Shown here in pieces: positions 34,234-43,111 of a stretch of 64,000 nucleotides of DNA. The notes under the pieces are model-generated. The model made no database searches. It was not told where the DNA came from and worked only from the letters and a program-made list of their open reading frames with translations. How positions within the stretch are numbered: the first letter of the stretch is position 1; every line of letters begins with the position of its first letter. Origin of the DNA: an uncultured Bacillota bacterium (GTDB lineage: Bacteria > Bacillota > Clostridia > Christensenellales > UBA1242). Location of the stretch: NCBI GenBank assembly GCA_900544595.1, contig UQVQ01000001.1, positions 159,730 through 223,729 of the forward strand, in the 5' to 3' direction. The position numbers and the translations under genes were made by a program.

Positions 34234-35079
34234 ATGGAAGCATTATCAGAAAAAGTTAAAAAAGGTTCAATTTCAAAAGAAGAACTCTTAAACAAAATTG
34301 CCTTTGCTTTCCACTATGAAGGTTGGTATAAGGACACAATTGAAGGCAAGTTTGGTCTTAAAACCGACGGAGCCGACCACGGCAGATTTAGAGCAAGCAA
34401 AAATGCAACACTTGACCAAAAATTTTTTGCTTCAAAAGAATTTAATGACGACGGATATAGTTTGGAAACAGACAAAAATGGAAACCCCCTTTACAAAAGA
34501 GAACAAGTTAATGGTGGCTTTAAATATCTTGTTGACAGCGCAATTAAAGGTTGGAATTTTCTCCCTCCATCTTGGAAACAAGAAAACTTATCGGCAGCAG
34601 AAATTGTTTTGAATCATCTTGAACACTGTGAAAACGAAGGCATGTCAATATCACGTTATTTACCTGCAATCAGCGTCATAATCCACAAATGGTGGGTTGC
34701 AAGACAAATTGCTGGGGAATTTGGAATTGACACTGCAGAAGCTCGCTTACTTGGAACATTGTCAAACGACGATGTTAAATATATTAAAGGCGAAACAGCA
34801 AAGCCTAAAAAGCCTTCAATGCTTCTTAAAAATCTTCTAAATGTAACCACAAAAGAAAGATTGAACGAGATTTGGGGAATTGAAAAATTTGTTTCTTACG
34901 ATGAGCTCCCATTCGAAGAACAAATTAAAGACACAAATCAAGTTAAGTATGCGCTTAATGCAATTAACAAAGCAACAAACAATCAAATTGATTATTATCT
35001 CGACCAAGAAATGCTTGTTATAGACAAAATAAATCAAATGCAGATGCAAAACAATAAAAATCAAGTTCAAGATAACTAA
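34234..35079 (+). CDS. Hypothetical protein
   Basis: 281 aa, family not recognised. Soluble, no signal or membrane segment. Notable segments are AFHYEGWYKDTIEGKFG, ADHGRFRASKNATLDQKFFASKEF, and LNHLEHCENEGMSISRYLPAISVIIHKWW. The C-terminal about 20 residues are Gln/Asn-rich. I chose ATG 34234 for its SD AAAGGAGAT. It is monocistronic: rpsT terminator upstream, own terminator downstream. Confidence 0.75.
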   Translation: MEALSEKVKKGSISKEELLNKIAFAFHYEGWYKDTIEGKFGLKTDGADHGRFRASKNATLDQKFFASKEFNDDGYSLETDKNGNPLYKREQVNGGFKYLVDSAIKGWNFLPPSWKQENLSAAEIVLNHLEHCENEGMSISRYLPAISVIIHKWWVARQIAGEFGIDTAEARLLGTLSNDDVKYIKGETAKPKKPSMLLKNLLNVTTKERLNEIWGIEKFVSYDELPFEEQIKDTNQVKYALNAINKATNNQIDYYLDQEMLVIDKINQMQMQNNKNQVQDN

Positions 35080-35091
35080 TTTAAATTAAGC

Positions 35092-35126
35092 AAAAAAATA
35101 TAAGGCACGCGCCTTATATTTTTTTA
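35092..35126 (+). terminator. Intrinsic terminator
   Basis: AAATATAAGGC / GCCTTATATTT stem with a 4-nt loop and a T run; symmetrical, so it may act on both strands. Confidence 0.88.
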
Positions 35127-35197
35127 AAAACTTGAAGGTTTTTCAAGCGATGTTTTAACCTAAAATTTGTTTAAGTTTGAAAAGCAAGTTGGCTTTC

Positions 35198-35770
35198 TTA
35201 AATTTTATTTTCAAGCAATTTTTCGGCAATTTTATGCCCCGCTTTTTCCATAACTTCTGCTGTTAATTTTTGGTCGTAGAATTCTTCAAGTGTGAATGCT
35301 TTTCCAAAGCGAAGAGTGTTTGGACAAAAAACTTTTGGCTTTTTCTTAATCCAAACGGGAACAATTGGAGTTTTTGTTTTAATTGCAAACATAGCCGCGC
35401 CTGCTTTAACTTCCGAAAGTTCTTGCTCGGTTTTGTTTCGCGTTCCTTCCGGGAAAATTGTTAAAACTTTTTCATCGTTTAAAACGCGCATTGAAAGTTT
35501 AATTGCGTTAAGGTCTGTTTTCCCGCGGTCAACCGGAATTGCATGAACAAACTTCATAATTCCGCGCATAAATCTATTTTTAAAAAGTTCTTTTTTAGCA
35601 AGAAAATATTGTTTGCGCCAAGTTGAAAGAACAAGCAAAATTCCGTCGATGTTGCTTGTGTGATTACAAATGAAAATGACGCGCCCCTTTGGAATGTTTT
35701 TCTTCCCTTTAAATGCTGTTGGAAACAAAAGCCAAACCCAAGGATAAACTAAAAATTTAACAAAATTCAA
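35198..35770 (-). CDS. plsC: 1-acyl-sn-glycerol-3-phosphate acyltransferase
   Basis: 190 aa. Second acylation step of phosphatidate synthesis at the membrane. Seen: catalytic NHxxxxD as CNHTSNIDG (His37, Asp42), glycerol-phosphate-binding FPEGTRNK, GAAMFAIKTKTPIVPVWI, and an N-terminal hydrophobic stretch. The start is TTG with SD GGAGG. Probably last in the operon from DUF2953 to here. Confidence 0.93.
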   Translation of the reverse strand: MNFVKFLVYPWVWLLFPTAFKGKKNIPKGRVIFICNHTSNIDGILLVLSTWRKQYFLAKKELFKNRFMRGIMKFVHAIPVDRGKTDLNAIKLSMRVLNDEKVLTIFPEGTRNKTEQELSEVKAGAAMFAIKTKTPIVPVWIKKKPKVFCPNTLRFGKAFTLEEFYDQKLTAEVMEKAGHKIAEKLLENKI

Positions 35771-35787
35771 GATTTTCCTCCAAAGTA

Positions 35788-36516
35788 TTATATTTCAAAC
35801 TTGCCTGCAAGTTTCAGGTTATAAACAATTTCCATTTCGGTTTTTGAAAGTTCTTTAAACTTTCCGCGTTGAAGCCCGCCAAGCGTTATTTCGCCAACGC
35901 GAACGCGTTTAAGAAGGACAATTGTTTTTCCAATTGTGTCGAACATTCTTCGAACTTGATGGTTTTGACCTTCTGTTATAACAACCGAAAGACGGGTTAA
36001 TTTCCCGTCGAATTTAATTGCTTTAACCTTTGCCGGCGGCATTCTTTTTCCGTTTTCAATTGCCCCAGCGCGAAGAACAGCAAGTTCGCTTTCTTGAATT
36101 TTACCTTCAATTGTTACGATATATTCTTTTTCAATTTCATAGCGTGGGTGCATAACGCAATCGGCAAAATCGCCGTCGTTTGTTGCAATTATAAGCCCTT
36201 CAGTGTTATAGTCCAGCCTTCCAATTGAGAAAAGGCGTTTGTTTGAAGGAAGGAGCGAAAAAATTGTTTTTCTTCCCTTTTCATCGCTGTTTGAGCAAAT
36301 GTAGCCTTTTGGTTTGTTGAGTTTATAATAAACAAATTCGTTTGAAAGCAAAACTCTTTTCCCGTCATAAACAACTTCGTCCTTTTGCTCATTAACAACT
36401 GTTCCAAGTTCGCTTGCAACTTTTCCGTTAACATAAATTTTGCCTTGGCTTATAAGTTCATCGGCTTTTCGTCTTGATGCAACACCTGCGATGCTTAAAA
36501 ATTTATTTAATCTCAT
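35788..36516 (-). CDS. rluB: RsuA/RluB-family pseudouridine synthase
   Basis: 242 aa. N-terminal S4 RNA-binding domain (RLNKFLSIAGVASRRKADELI), then the catalytic domain with GRLDYNTEGLIIATNDGDF (catalytic Asp in RLD) and TEGQNHQVRRMFDTIGKTIVLLKRVRVG. Probably modifies 23S rRNA near position 2605 by analogy with RluB; the exact site is inferred. No SD; a TAAAAT box 6 nt from the ATG and TTGCAT 17 bp further up suggest a leaderless start. Confidence 0.93.
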   Translation of the reverse strand: MRLNKFLSIAGVASRRKADELISQGKIYVNGKVASELGTVVNEQKDEVVYDGKRVLLSNEFVYYKLNKPKGYICSNSDEKGRKTIFSLLPSNKRLFSIGRLDYNTEGLIIATNDGDFADCVMHPRYEIEKEYIVTIEGKIQESELAVLRAGAIENGKRMPPAKVKAIKFDGKLTRLSVVITEGQNHQVRRMFDTIGKTIVLLKRVRVGEITLGGLQRGKFKELSKTEMEIVYNLKLAGKFEI

Positions 36517-36522
36517 AAAGTA

Positions 36523-36551
36523 ATTTTAAAACATTTCTTTCGTAAATGCAA
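36523..36551 (-). promoter_or_regulatory. Predicted leaderless promoter of rluB
   Basis: -35 TTGCAT (36546-36551), 17-bp spacer, -10 TAAAAT (36523-36528), 6 nt to ATG 36516. Confidence 0.55.
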
Positions 36552-36558
36552 ATGTATT

Positions 36559-37752
36559 TCACAAATTCCAATAGCCGGTTATTTTTTCAAGTTTATCCAT
36601 AAATTTTGTTGATTCAATTTCGCTTGTTGAATAGATTTTTTCAACAAAAAGAGTTTCATTTCCAAGTTTGATTGAAATTTTCCCAAGTTCCTGCTCTTTT
36701 TTAACCGGAGCAGAAATTTTTGAAGGAAGATCAATTTCTGTTTTAACAATTTCAATTTCGTCTTTTGAAAGAGGAAATTCAAACTTGCGTTTTGAGAACG
36801 TTTCAACGCTTGTTTTAACGCCATTTTCAACCTCAACGCTTGGTTGTTTCGAATATTCGCCCAACAGCGAAACCATTGAATAGTTTTCAAAACCCATTTG
36901 CAAAAGACGTTTGCTCTCTTCAAACATTGGCCCGCAATTTAAAACAACGCAAATAAGGCGCATTCCATCTTTTTTCGCGCTTGCAACGAAACATCTTTTT
37001 GCGTTATCCGTGAAGCCCGTTTTAACACCCTCGCATTCTTCCATTTGCCAAAGCAATTTATTCTTATTTTTCAAAAGTTTTGCTTGAACCATCTCGTTTC
37101 CGGAAACTGTTACATTTTTTGTTTTAACAATTTCGAGAAAAGTTGGGTTTTCCATTGCGCAAGCGGTTATTTTCGCAAGGTCGAAAGCGCTTGTGTAATG
37201 CCCTTCGGCGTCCAAGCCATGTGGGTTTGAAAAATGCGTGTTTTCAAGCCCCAAACTTTTTGCTTTTTTATTCATAAGTTCAACAAATTTTTCTTCAGTT
37301 TTGGAAATTCTAAGCGCAATTGCAACCGCTGCGTCGTTTCCCGAAGGAAGCATAAGACCATAGAGAAGTTCGCGAAGAGTTTTTTCTTCGCCCTTTTGAA
37401 GATATAAACTTGTTCCCTCAACGCCAATGCTTCTGTCGTCAACTTTAAAAGTTTCATCCAAATTTTTTGCATTTTCAAGCGCAACAAGAGCGGTCATAAT
37501 TTTTGTTGTTGATGCCATTGGAAAACGCCCGTTACAATTTTTTTGAAACAAAATTCGTCCGCTTGACGCTTCAACAACTGCCATTCCCTTTGCATATGTT
37601 GCTGTTTCTTCTGTTGCATTAAAAAAAGAAATGTCGCGCTCATCGGCGGTTGCTGATGGCCTTTTAACAAAAAAGGCAGAAAAAACAAACGAAAAAAGCA
37701 AAATTAAGCATAAAAAGATAACAATTAATTTAATTTTTCCTATTTTCATCAT
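36559..37752 (-). CDS. D-alanyl-D-alanine carboxypeptidase (S11, DacF/DacB-like)
   Basis: 397 aa. N-terminal signal/anchor helix (IKLIVIFLCLILLFSFVFSAFF). The serine peptidase motifs are ASTTK (S81-x-x-K84), SGNDAA and KTGFTD, followed by the PBP5-type C-terminal beta domain. Trims peptidoglycan pentapeptides outside the membrane. Placed directly after gerW (4-bp overlap), so a spore-cortex role is plausible. SD AAGGAG. Confidence 0.94.
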   Translation of the reverse strand: MMKIGKIKLIVIFLCLILLFSFVFSAFFVKRPSATADERDISFFNATEETATYAKGMAVVEASSGRILFQKNCNGRFPMASTTKIMTALVALENAKNLDETFKVDDRSIGVEGTSLYLQKGEEKTLRELLYGLMLPSGNDAAVAIALRISKTEEKFVELMNKKAKSLGLENTHFSNPHGLDAEGHYTSAFDLAKITACAMENPTFLEIVKTKNVTVSGNEMVQAKLLKNKNKLLWQMEECEGVKTGFTDNAKRCFVASAKKDGMRLICVVLNCGPMFEESKRLLQMGFENYSMVSLLGEYSKQPSVEVENGVKTSVETFSKRKFEFPLSKDEIEIVKTEIDLPSKISAPVKKEQELGKISIKLGNETLFVEKIYSTSEIESTKFMDKLEKITGYWNL

Positions 37753-38147
37753 TTTTTCTCCTTTTTATCAATTGATTTCGCAAGCTTTTCGGCGACTTTT
37801 GCAACTAGGTCTAAAATCTTTTGATAGTCTGTTTCGGCTGCTGTTGAAATGTATTTAACCTCCAAATTTGTTGAAACAAGAAATCCAATTGGGCTTAGCA
37901 TAACAGCTCCGCCGCTTCCCCCTGCCATTGGATAATGGGTTGCAACGCGGCGAGTTGAAATGTCGGCATATTCCCCGCCTCCAACAACAAATCCAATTGA
38001 AACTTTTGAAACGGGAACAATTGATGTTCCGTCTGGCAAGGTTATTGGATTGCCAAAAATTGTTTCGTTTGTTGAAACAGTTTTAAGCGACGCCAAAGTT
38101 TTTTCAATTAAGTTGTCGATTGTGCTAGATTTTTCATAAATTTTCAT
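37749..38147 (-). CDS. gerW: Spore protein YtfJ / GerW
   Basis: 132 aa. STIDNLIEKTLASLKTVSTNETIFGNPITLPDGTSIVPVSKVSIGFVVGGGEY and GGSGGAVMLSPIGFLV are typical GerW/YtfJ segments; the family is needed for some germination responses. SD GAGG, 8 nt from the ATG. Follows the DUF2953 gene as in B. subtilis ytfI-ytfJ. Confidence 0.94.
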   Translation of the reverse strand: MKIYEKSSTIDNLIEKTLASLKTVSTNETIFGNPITLPDGTSIVPVSKVSIGFVVGGGEYADISTRRVATHYPMAGGSGGAVMLSPIGFLVSTNLEVKYISTAAETDYQKILDLVAKVAEKLAKSIDKKEKK

Positions 38148-38212
38148 AAAATTATCCTCAAATTGTATTTTGCACTTTTCGCAAGTTTTTATTAAAAATA
38201 ATCCAAAGATTT

Positions 38213-38761
38213 CTAAATCTTTTTGGTTGTTTTCCTTAAAATTGAAACGAAAAAACTGAAAATCACATCATAAATTGAAATTGAAACTCGAATTGAAGAG
38301 CCAACAGCAAATTTTGTTTCGAAAAAATCTGTTTTGTTTTTAAGATTGAAAGAACCCGTTTTTTGAACTAGTTTAAGTCTTGCAAGCGCGGCAAGAACAG
38401 CGCTTGAAAACGCCGATGAAACAAGAGCGCTTTTAAACGGGTCGCCCGCGCCAACAACAGAATAGACATTAAGTTTTCGAACTTTAAGTTTGTTTCCAAC
38501 TTCATTTTTAAAAAATATTAAAAATTTAAGTTGTTTTTCGCCAAACTCCGCATTAACATAGTTGTTTTCTTTTTTCGTTATTAAAATTATGCTTGTTCCT
38601 TTGCGCTTGATTTTTGCAACAATGAACTTAACAAACCAAAGTTTTAAAAGAAGCGAGCCATGATTTGCAAGAAAGTCGTAGGAAACTTTCCCGTCGAATG
38701 TCAGCGGGAAAACAACAATTAAAATTACGGCAACAAGAAAAAGAAGATAAAGACTTTCCAT
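38213..38761 (-). CDS. DUF2953 (YtfI-like) membrane protein
   Basis: 182 aa. One N-terminal membrane helix and beta-rich soluble part, then LVSSAFSSAVLAALARL and a C-terminal helix. Pairing with gerW/ytfJ supports the YtfI/DUF2953 assignment, since sequence alone is weakly conserved. Sporulation-associated function is inferred from context. GGAG precedes the ATG by about 11 nt. Confidence 0.75.
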   Translation of the reverse strand: MESLYLLFLVAVILIVVFPLTFDGKVSYDFLANHGSLLLKLWFVKFIVAKIKRKGTSIILITKKENNYVNAEFGEKQLKFLIFFKNEVGNKLKVRKLNVYSVVGAGDPFKSALVSSAFSSAVLAALARLKLVQKTGSFNLKNKTDFFETKFAVGSSIRVSISIYDVIFSFFVSILRKTTKKI

Positions 38762-38800
38762 TTCTCTCTATCTTCTCCGTTTATCATGTTTTTTAATCAA

Positions 38801-39865
38801 TTAAAGCGAAACTGTTGCCTTCGCCGTGAGCGACAAGTCGCTTAGCCCAAGCCCATCTTTCATAAGATAGTATGCTGCGCTTCCAATCATCGCTGCATTA
38901 TCCGTGCAAAGAACAAGTTCTGGCATAAAAAGTTGAATATTTCGTTTTTCGGTTTCTGTTTTAAGGGTTTCTTTAAGTTTTGAGTTTGCCGAAACTCCGC
39001 CCGCAACAACAAGTTTGTTTGCATTAAGTTTTTCGCAAGCTAAAATTGTTTTCCCAACAAGTTCGTTTGTAACTTCTTTTTGGAAACTTGCGCAAACATC
39101 GGCAACGTTAATTTCTTCGCCTTTTTGCGTAAGTTTATGAACATAGTTAATAACCGCTGTTTTAAGACCGCTGAAACTGAAATTAAGTGAGTTTTGCATT
39201 GGGCTGTGGGAAACAAATTTAATTGTTTCTTTTCCGTCTTTTGCGGCTTTATCAACTTTTGGGCCGCCAGGATAGCCAAGCCCAACAACGCGCGCAACCT
39301 TGTCGAACGCTTCGCCTGCTGCGTCGTCAACAGTTGTTCCAACAAGTTCGTGGGCGTTATAGGAAGGGATGTTTAAAATTGCAGTGTGCCCCCCGCTCAC
39401 CATAAGGCAAACGAAAGGCGGTTCAAGATTTTCATAGGTTAAATAATTTGCAGCAATATGCCCTTTAATATGGCTTACGGCAATTAGAGGAACATCAAGC
39501 GAAAATGCAAGAGATTTTGCGAAGTTAACTCCAACAAGAAGCGCGCCAACAAGCCCCGCGCCATAAGTTACGGCAACAGCATCAATTTGAGATGATTTCA
39601 AGTTTGCTGTTTCAAGCGCCTGACGATATAAATTTGAAATTGCGGTGACATGGTTTCTTGAAGCAATTTCTGGAACAACTCCTCCAAATCGAGTGTGGAT
39701 GTCAATTTGCGAGGCAATTATGTTTGCCAAAATTTTTCGCCCGTTTTCAACAATTGCAACGCTTGTTTCATCGCAAGAACTTTCAATGGATAAAATGCGA
39801 ACAGTTTCTTTTGTTCGCAATTTTTCAAATTTTTCTTTTGCTCTTTGATAATACATTTCTTCCAT
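38801..39865 (-). CDS. tsaD: tRNA N6-threonylcarbamoyladenosine synthase TsaD
   Basis: 354 aa. Transfers threonylcarbamoyl to A37 of ANN-decoding tRNAs. Seen: SSCDETSVAIV, metal-binding SHIKGHIAANYL (HxxxH), MVSGGHTAIL, GEAFDKVARVVGLGYPGG and VVAGGVSANSKL, LCTDNAAMIG. The ATG overlaps the stop of pta by one base (TAATG). Confidence 0.97.
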   Translation of the reverse strand: MEEMYYQRAKEKFEKLRTKETVRILSIESSCDETSVAIVENGRKILANIIASQIDIHTRFGGVVPEIASRNHVTAISNLYRQALETANLKSSQIDAVAVTYGAGLVGALLVGVNFAKSLAFSLDVPLIAVSHIKGHIAANYLTYENLEPPFVCLMVSGGHTAILNIPSYNAHELVGTTVDDAAGEAFDKVARVVGLGYPGGPKVDKAAKDGKETIKFVSHSPMQNSLNFSFSGLKTAVINYVHKLTQKGEEINVADVCASFQKEVTNELVGKTILACEKLNANKLVVAGGVSANSKLKETLKTETEKRNIQLFMPELVLCTDNAAMIGSAAYYLMKDGLGLSDLSLTAKATVSL

Positions 39866-40842
39866 TATGCTTGAATTGCGGTTACGGCTGCAACCAAAAC
39901 GATGTCCCGAACTGTGCAGCCTCGCGAAAGGTCGTTAACAGGTTTGTTAAGGTTTTGGAGAATTGGGCCAATTGCCTTTGCTCCCGAAAAATATTGAATT
40001 GCCTTATAGCAAATGTTTCCGCTGTTTAAGTCTGGAAAAACGAAAACGTTTGCATCGCCGCAAAGATTTCCTTTTGGATTTTTAATTTTTGAAACTTCGC
40101 TTGAAACTGCTGCATCAAGTTGGATTTCGCCGTCAACAATCAATTTCTTACGTTTTAAAATTGTTGCTGCGGTTCGAACTTTGTCAACACTTTCGCCTTT
40201 CGACGAGCCATTTGTTGAATAGGAAAGCATTGCAATTTTTGCTTTTTTCTTCGCAAACATTTCAAAATTTTCGGCCGTTTGTTTTCCAATTTGCGCAAGC
40301 TCTTCGGCGTTTGGCGAAATGTTAAGCCCAACATCGCCTGCAAAAACAACTCCGCGTTTTTTAAAGAATTTGTTCTTTCCGTAAAGCATCATAAAAGACG
40401 AAACGATCTCGTTTTTATTTTTTGCTTTAATAATTTGAAGAGCGCTTCGAATAATTTTTTCGCTTGTTGTTTCCGCCCCTGCAACCATTCCGTCTGCAAT
40501 TCCCGCTTCAACCAAAAGCGTTCCAAAATAAATTGGGTCGAGCGCAAGTTTTTGCGCTTCCTCAAAGGTCATTCCCTTGTCTTTTCTTTTTTCGAACAAA
40601 ATTTTAACAAGGTCGTCATAAATTTCCGATGTTTTTGGATTTATGATTGTCATTCCCTTAATTTGGTCTTTAAAACGCAAAACAAGCGCGCTCTCGTCCC
40701 CAAGCAAAACAACTTTAACAATTTTTTTCTTATTTAAATATTTAACCGCTTCCATTGTGCGTTCGCTGAAATCCGCCTCTGGAAAAACGATTGTTTTATT
40801 TTTCTTTTTTGCTTTGCAAAGTATCATTTTTTCGCTGAACAT
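39865..40842 (-). CDS. pta: Phosphate acetyltransferase
   Basis: 325 aa. Acetyl-CoA plus Pi to acetyl phosphate, the first step of acetate fermentation. Seen: MLSYSTNGSSKGESVDKVRTA, GNLCGDANVFVFPDLNSGNICYK and GPILQNLNKPVNDLSRGC, all Pta/Ptb family signatures; NGSSKGESVDKV favours Pta. I chose ATG 40842, preceded by TAGGAGAT, over an upstream in-frame ATG. No ackA in the window. Confidence 0.94.
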   Translation of the reverse strand: MFSEKMILCKAKKKNKTIVFPEADFSERTMEAVKYLNKKKIVKVVLLGDESALVLRFKDQIKGMTIINPKTSEIYDDLVKILFEKRKDKGMTFEEAQKLALDPIYFGTLLVEAGIADGMVAGAETTSEKIIRSALQIIKAKNKNEIVSSFMMLYGKNKFFKKRGVVFAGDVGLNISPNAEELAQIGKQTAENFEMFAKKKAKIAMLSYSTNGSSKGESVDKVRTAATILKRKKLIVDGEIQLDAAVSSEVSKIKNPKGNLCGDANVFVFPDLNSGNICYKAIQYFSGAKAIGPILQNLNKPVNDLSRGCTVRDIVLVAAVTAIQA

Positions 40843-40867
40843 AAAATCTCCTAAAAGTTCATACATT
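40840..40867 (+). promoter_or_regulatory. Predicted sigma-E promoter of ylbJ
   Basis: CATACATT (40860-40867) is a full match to the sigma-E -10 pattern CATACAHT. A CATAAAA about 13 bp upstream is a possible weak -35. ATG is 27 bp downstream. Confidence 0.5.
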
Positions 40868-40894
40868 TTCAAATTCAATCGTAAATTATTTTAA

Positions 40895-41938
40895 ATGAAT
40901 AAAACAAAATTGTCAAATAAACTTGAAAAGAAAAAGCGTTTCTTTAAAAATATTATATGCAAAATAACCAAAGTTAACTTTGTTTATGCGGTTTTACTTT
41001 TAATAATAATTTTTTCAATTATTTTAAGCCCAAAAAAATATGCCGAAGTTACATTAACTGGAATTAGAGTTTGGGCAACGGCAGTTTTGCCAGCACTTTT
41101 TCCTTTTATGGTTTTTTCAAAACTTTTAACTTCAACGGGCTATGTTGAAAAAGCATCAAAGGTCTTTTCAAACGTAACAAAAAAGATTTATAACTGCCCC
41201 GGAATTTCGTCATATGTTTTTTTAATGAGCATAATCGCGGGCTATCCTCTTGGCGCAAAACTCACCTCCGACCTTTACCATTGCAATCAAATTTCCCGCG
41301 AAGAGGCGCACCGAATTTGCTCGTTCACATCAAACTCTGGGCCAATGTTCATTGTTGGGACAGTTGGAATTGGAATGCTTTTTTCAACGAGAGCCGCAAT
41401 TCTAATTTACGTTTCGCATATTCTTGGCGCGCTTTTAAACGGGCTTATATATCGAAAATATGTTCCAAAAGAAATCAAAGATTTGCCCGCTTTCTCAAAA
41501 AATGAAACACAGCAAAGCGAAAGTGATGTCCTTTCAAAAAGCATGATGGACGGAATTAACTCAATTTTGCTTGTTGGCGGTTTTATAACAATCTTTTTTG
41601 TTGTTATCGAAGTTTTTTCGTCGCTTGGAATTTTCAAACCGTTAGCCTCAATTTTCTCTTCTTTCGGGTTTGACGAAAATTTTTCAAACGGTTTAATCTT
41701 TGGGCTTTTCGAAATAACAAAAGGTTGTATGTTAATAAGTCTTTCAAGCGTTAGTCTTGCAATTAAAACATCTGTTTGCTGTCTTATAATTTCTCTTGGC
41801 GGGCTTGCAATTTCTTTTCAAGCGCTTGCTTTTTTAAATAAATTTAAAATTTCAAAAAAGTTTTTCTTTCTTCAAAAAACAACGCAAGGCATAATTTCAT
41901 TTTTAATTTGCCTTGCGCTGTCGCTAATTTTTATTTAA
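40895..41938 (+). CDS. ylbJ: Sporulation integral membrane protein YlbJ
   Basis: 347 aa, about eight membrane helices, YlbJ family (nucleoside-recognition Gate domains). Seen: AEVTLTGIRVWATAVLPALFPFMVFSKLL, AGYPLGAKLTSDL, SNSGPMFIVGTVGIGM and FEITKGC. Mother-cell protein required for spore maturation in B. subtilis under sigma-E. No good SD. Convergent with yraN with only one base between the stops. Confidence 0.94.
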   Translation: MNKTKLSNKLEKKKRFFKNIICKITKVNFVYAVLLLIIIFSIILSPKKYAEVTLTGIRVWATAVLPALFPFMVFSKLLTSTGYVEKASKVFSNVTKKIYNCPGISSYVFLMSIIAGYPLGAKLTSDLYHCNQISREEAHRICSFTSNSGPMFIVGTVGIGMLFSTRAAILIYVSHILGALLNGLIYRKYVPKEIKDLPAFSKNETQQSESDVLSKSMMDGINSILLVGGFITIFFVVIEVFSSLGIFKPLASIFSSFGFDENFSNGLIFGLFEITKGCMLISLSSVSLAIKTSVCCLIISLGGLAISFQALAFLNKFKISKKFFFLQKTTQGIISFLICLALSLIFI

Positions 41939-41939
41939 C

Positions 41940-42281
41940 TTAAAAAGCATTTTCGATATGTCTAATATAATCGTCCAAAACTTCAACAACATCAAATCTG
42001 CATTGAATTTTTCCAAGCATTTTATTAGATTTTAAATATGAAAGCGCAACTTGACGAATTTTTTGTTGTTTATGGAAATTAACTGCTTCGCTTGGAAGCC
42101 CAAATGCTTTTGATGAACGGGCTTTAACCTCAACAAAAACAACAAACTCTTTGTCCTTGGCAATAATGTCAATTTCGCCAATTTTGTTTGAGAAGTTTGT
42201 TTCCAAAATTTTATAGCCTTTTTCTTTCAAAAATTCCGCGGCTTGCTGCTCGCCGCTTGCTCCTAAAATTTTAGTGTTCAT
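41940..42281 (-). CDS. UPF0102 (YraN) nuclease-fold protein
   Basis: 113 aa. GASGEQQAAEFLKEKGYKILETNFSNKIGEIDIIAKDKEFVVFVEVKAR carries the restriction-endonuclease-like core (E...GEIDII...VFVEVK). Function unproven. Fourth-base overlap with rbgA; operon order trmD-rbgA-yraN. Confidence 0.94.
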   Translation of the reverse strand: MNTKILGASGEQQAAEFLKEKGYKILETNFSNKIGEIDIIAKDKEFVVFVEVKARSSKAFGLPSEAVNFHKQQKIRQVALSYLKSNKMLGKIQCRFDVVEVLDDYIRHIENAF

Positions 42282-43111
42282 AGCGTAATTTTCCCAATCC
42301 TACCTTTTCGAAAGTCGTCCAAAATTGCTTTTGCTGTTCGCTCGTAATCAATTTCGCCGCCTCGAACAACATATTTCCGTCTTTCCGCAATTTCTTCCAT
42401 AATTTCAAGAGGTGTTTTATTTTCAACTTGAACAGAAAATCTTTCTTCAAGTTCTTTTGGATAGGTTTTTAAAAGCGCTTCAAGAAGGAAAAGCGAAAGC
42501 TGCTCAATCTCAACAACATCGTCTTTAATTGAACCAATGAACGCAAGTTTTCTTGCCTCTGCTTCATCAATTAAGTTTGGCCAAAGCGTTCCAGGAGTGT
42601 CCAAAATTTCGATGTTGTTCGAAAGTTTAACCCACTGCTTTCCTTTTGTTACGCCCGGCTTATTTCCAGTTATTGCCTTTTTACTTCCGCATAGATTGTT
42701 AACCAAAGTTGACTTCCCACAGTTTGGAACGCCAAGAACCATTGCGCGAACAAAATAGTTAACGCCTTTGTTTTTATATTTTTCAATTGTTGCCTTGCAA
42801 AGCGCGTTAAGCGAAGATGTTACAAGCCCAATTGCGCCCGATGCTGTGCTGTTAAGTTCAATTACGAGTTTGTTTTCCCCTGGTAACTTTGTTTTAATTT
42901 CTTTAATTTTCTTTTCGTCGGCAAGGTCAATTTTATTAAGAACATAAAGAATTGGCTTGCTTCCAATAATTCGAACAAACTCCGGATTTAAGCACGCAAA
43001 AGGAGCGCGCGAATCGAGAACATAAATTAGCGCATCAACATTTTTTGCTTCCGCTTCCATCATTCGAAGGGCTTTTTGCATATGGCCAGGGAACCAGTTT
43101 ATTTTTTCCAT
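42278..43111 (-). CDS. rbgA: Ribosome biogenesis GTPase YlqF/RbgA
   Basis: 277 aa. Circularly permuted GTPase needed for late 50S assembly. The motifs come in permuted order: G4 LNKIDLAD, G1 GVPNCGKSTLVNNL, G3 DTPGTLWP. The C-terminal helical domain (ERFSVQVENKTPLEIMEEIAERR) fits. The N-terminal INWFPGHMQKALRMM is diagnostic. The start overlaps the trmD stop by 13 bp. Confidence 0.96.
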   Translation of the reverse strand: MEKINWFPGHMQKALRMMEAEAKNVDALIYVLDSRAPFACLNPEFVRIIGSKPILYVLNKIDLADEKKIKEIKTKLPGENKLVIELNSTASGAIGLVTSSLNALCKATIEKYKNKGVNYFVRAMVLGVPNCGKSTLVNNLCGSKKAITGNKPGVTKGKQWVKLSNNIEILDTPGTLWPNLIDEAEARKLAFIGSIKDDVVEIEQLSLFLLEALLKTYPKELEERFSVQVENKTPLEIMEEIAERRKYVVRGGEIDYERTAKAILDDFRKGRIGKITL

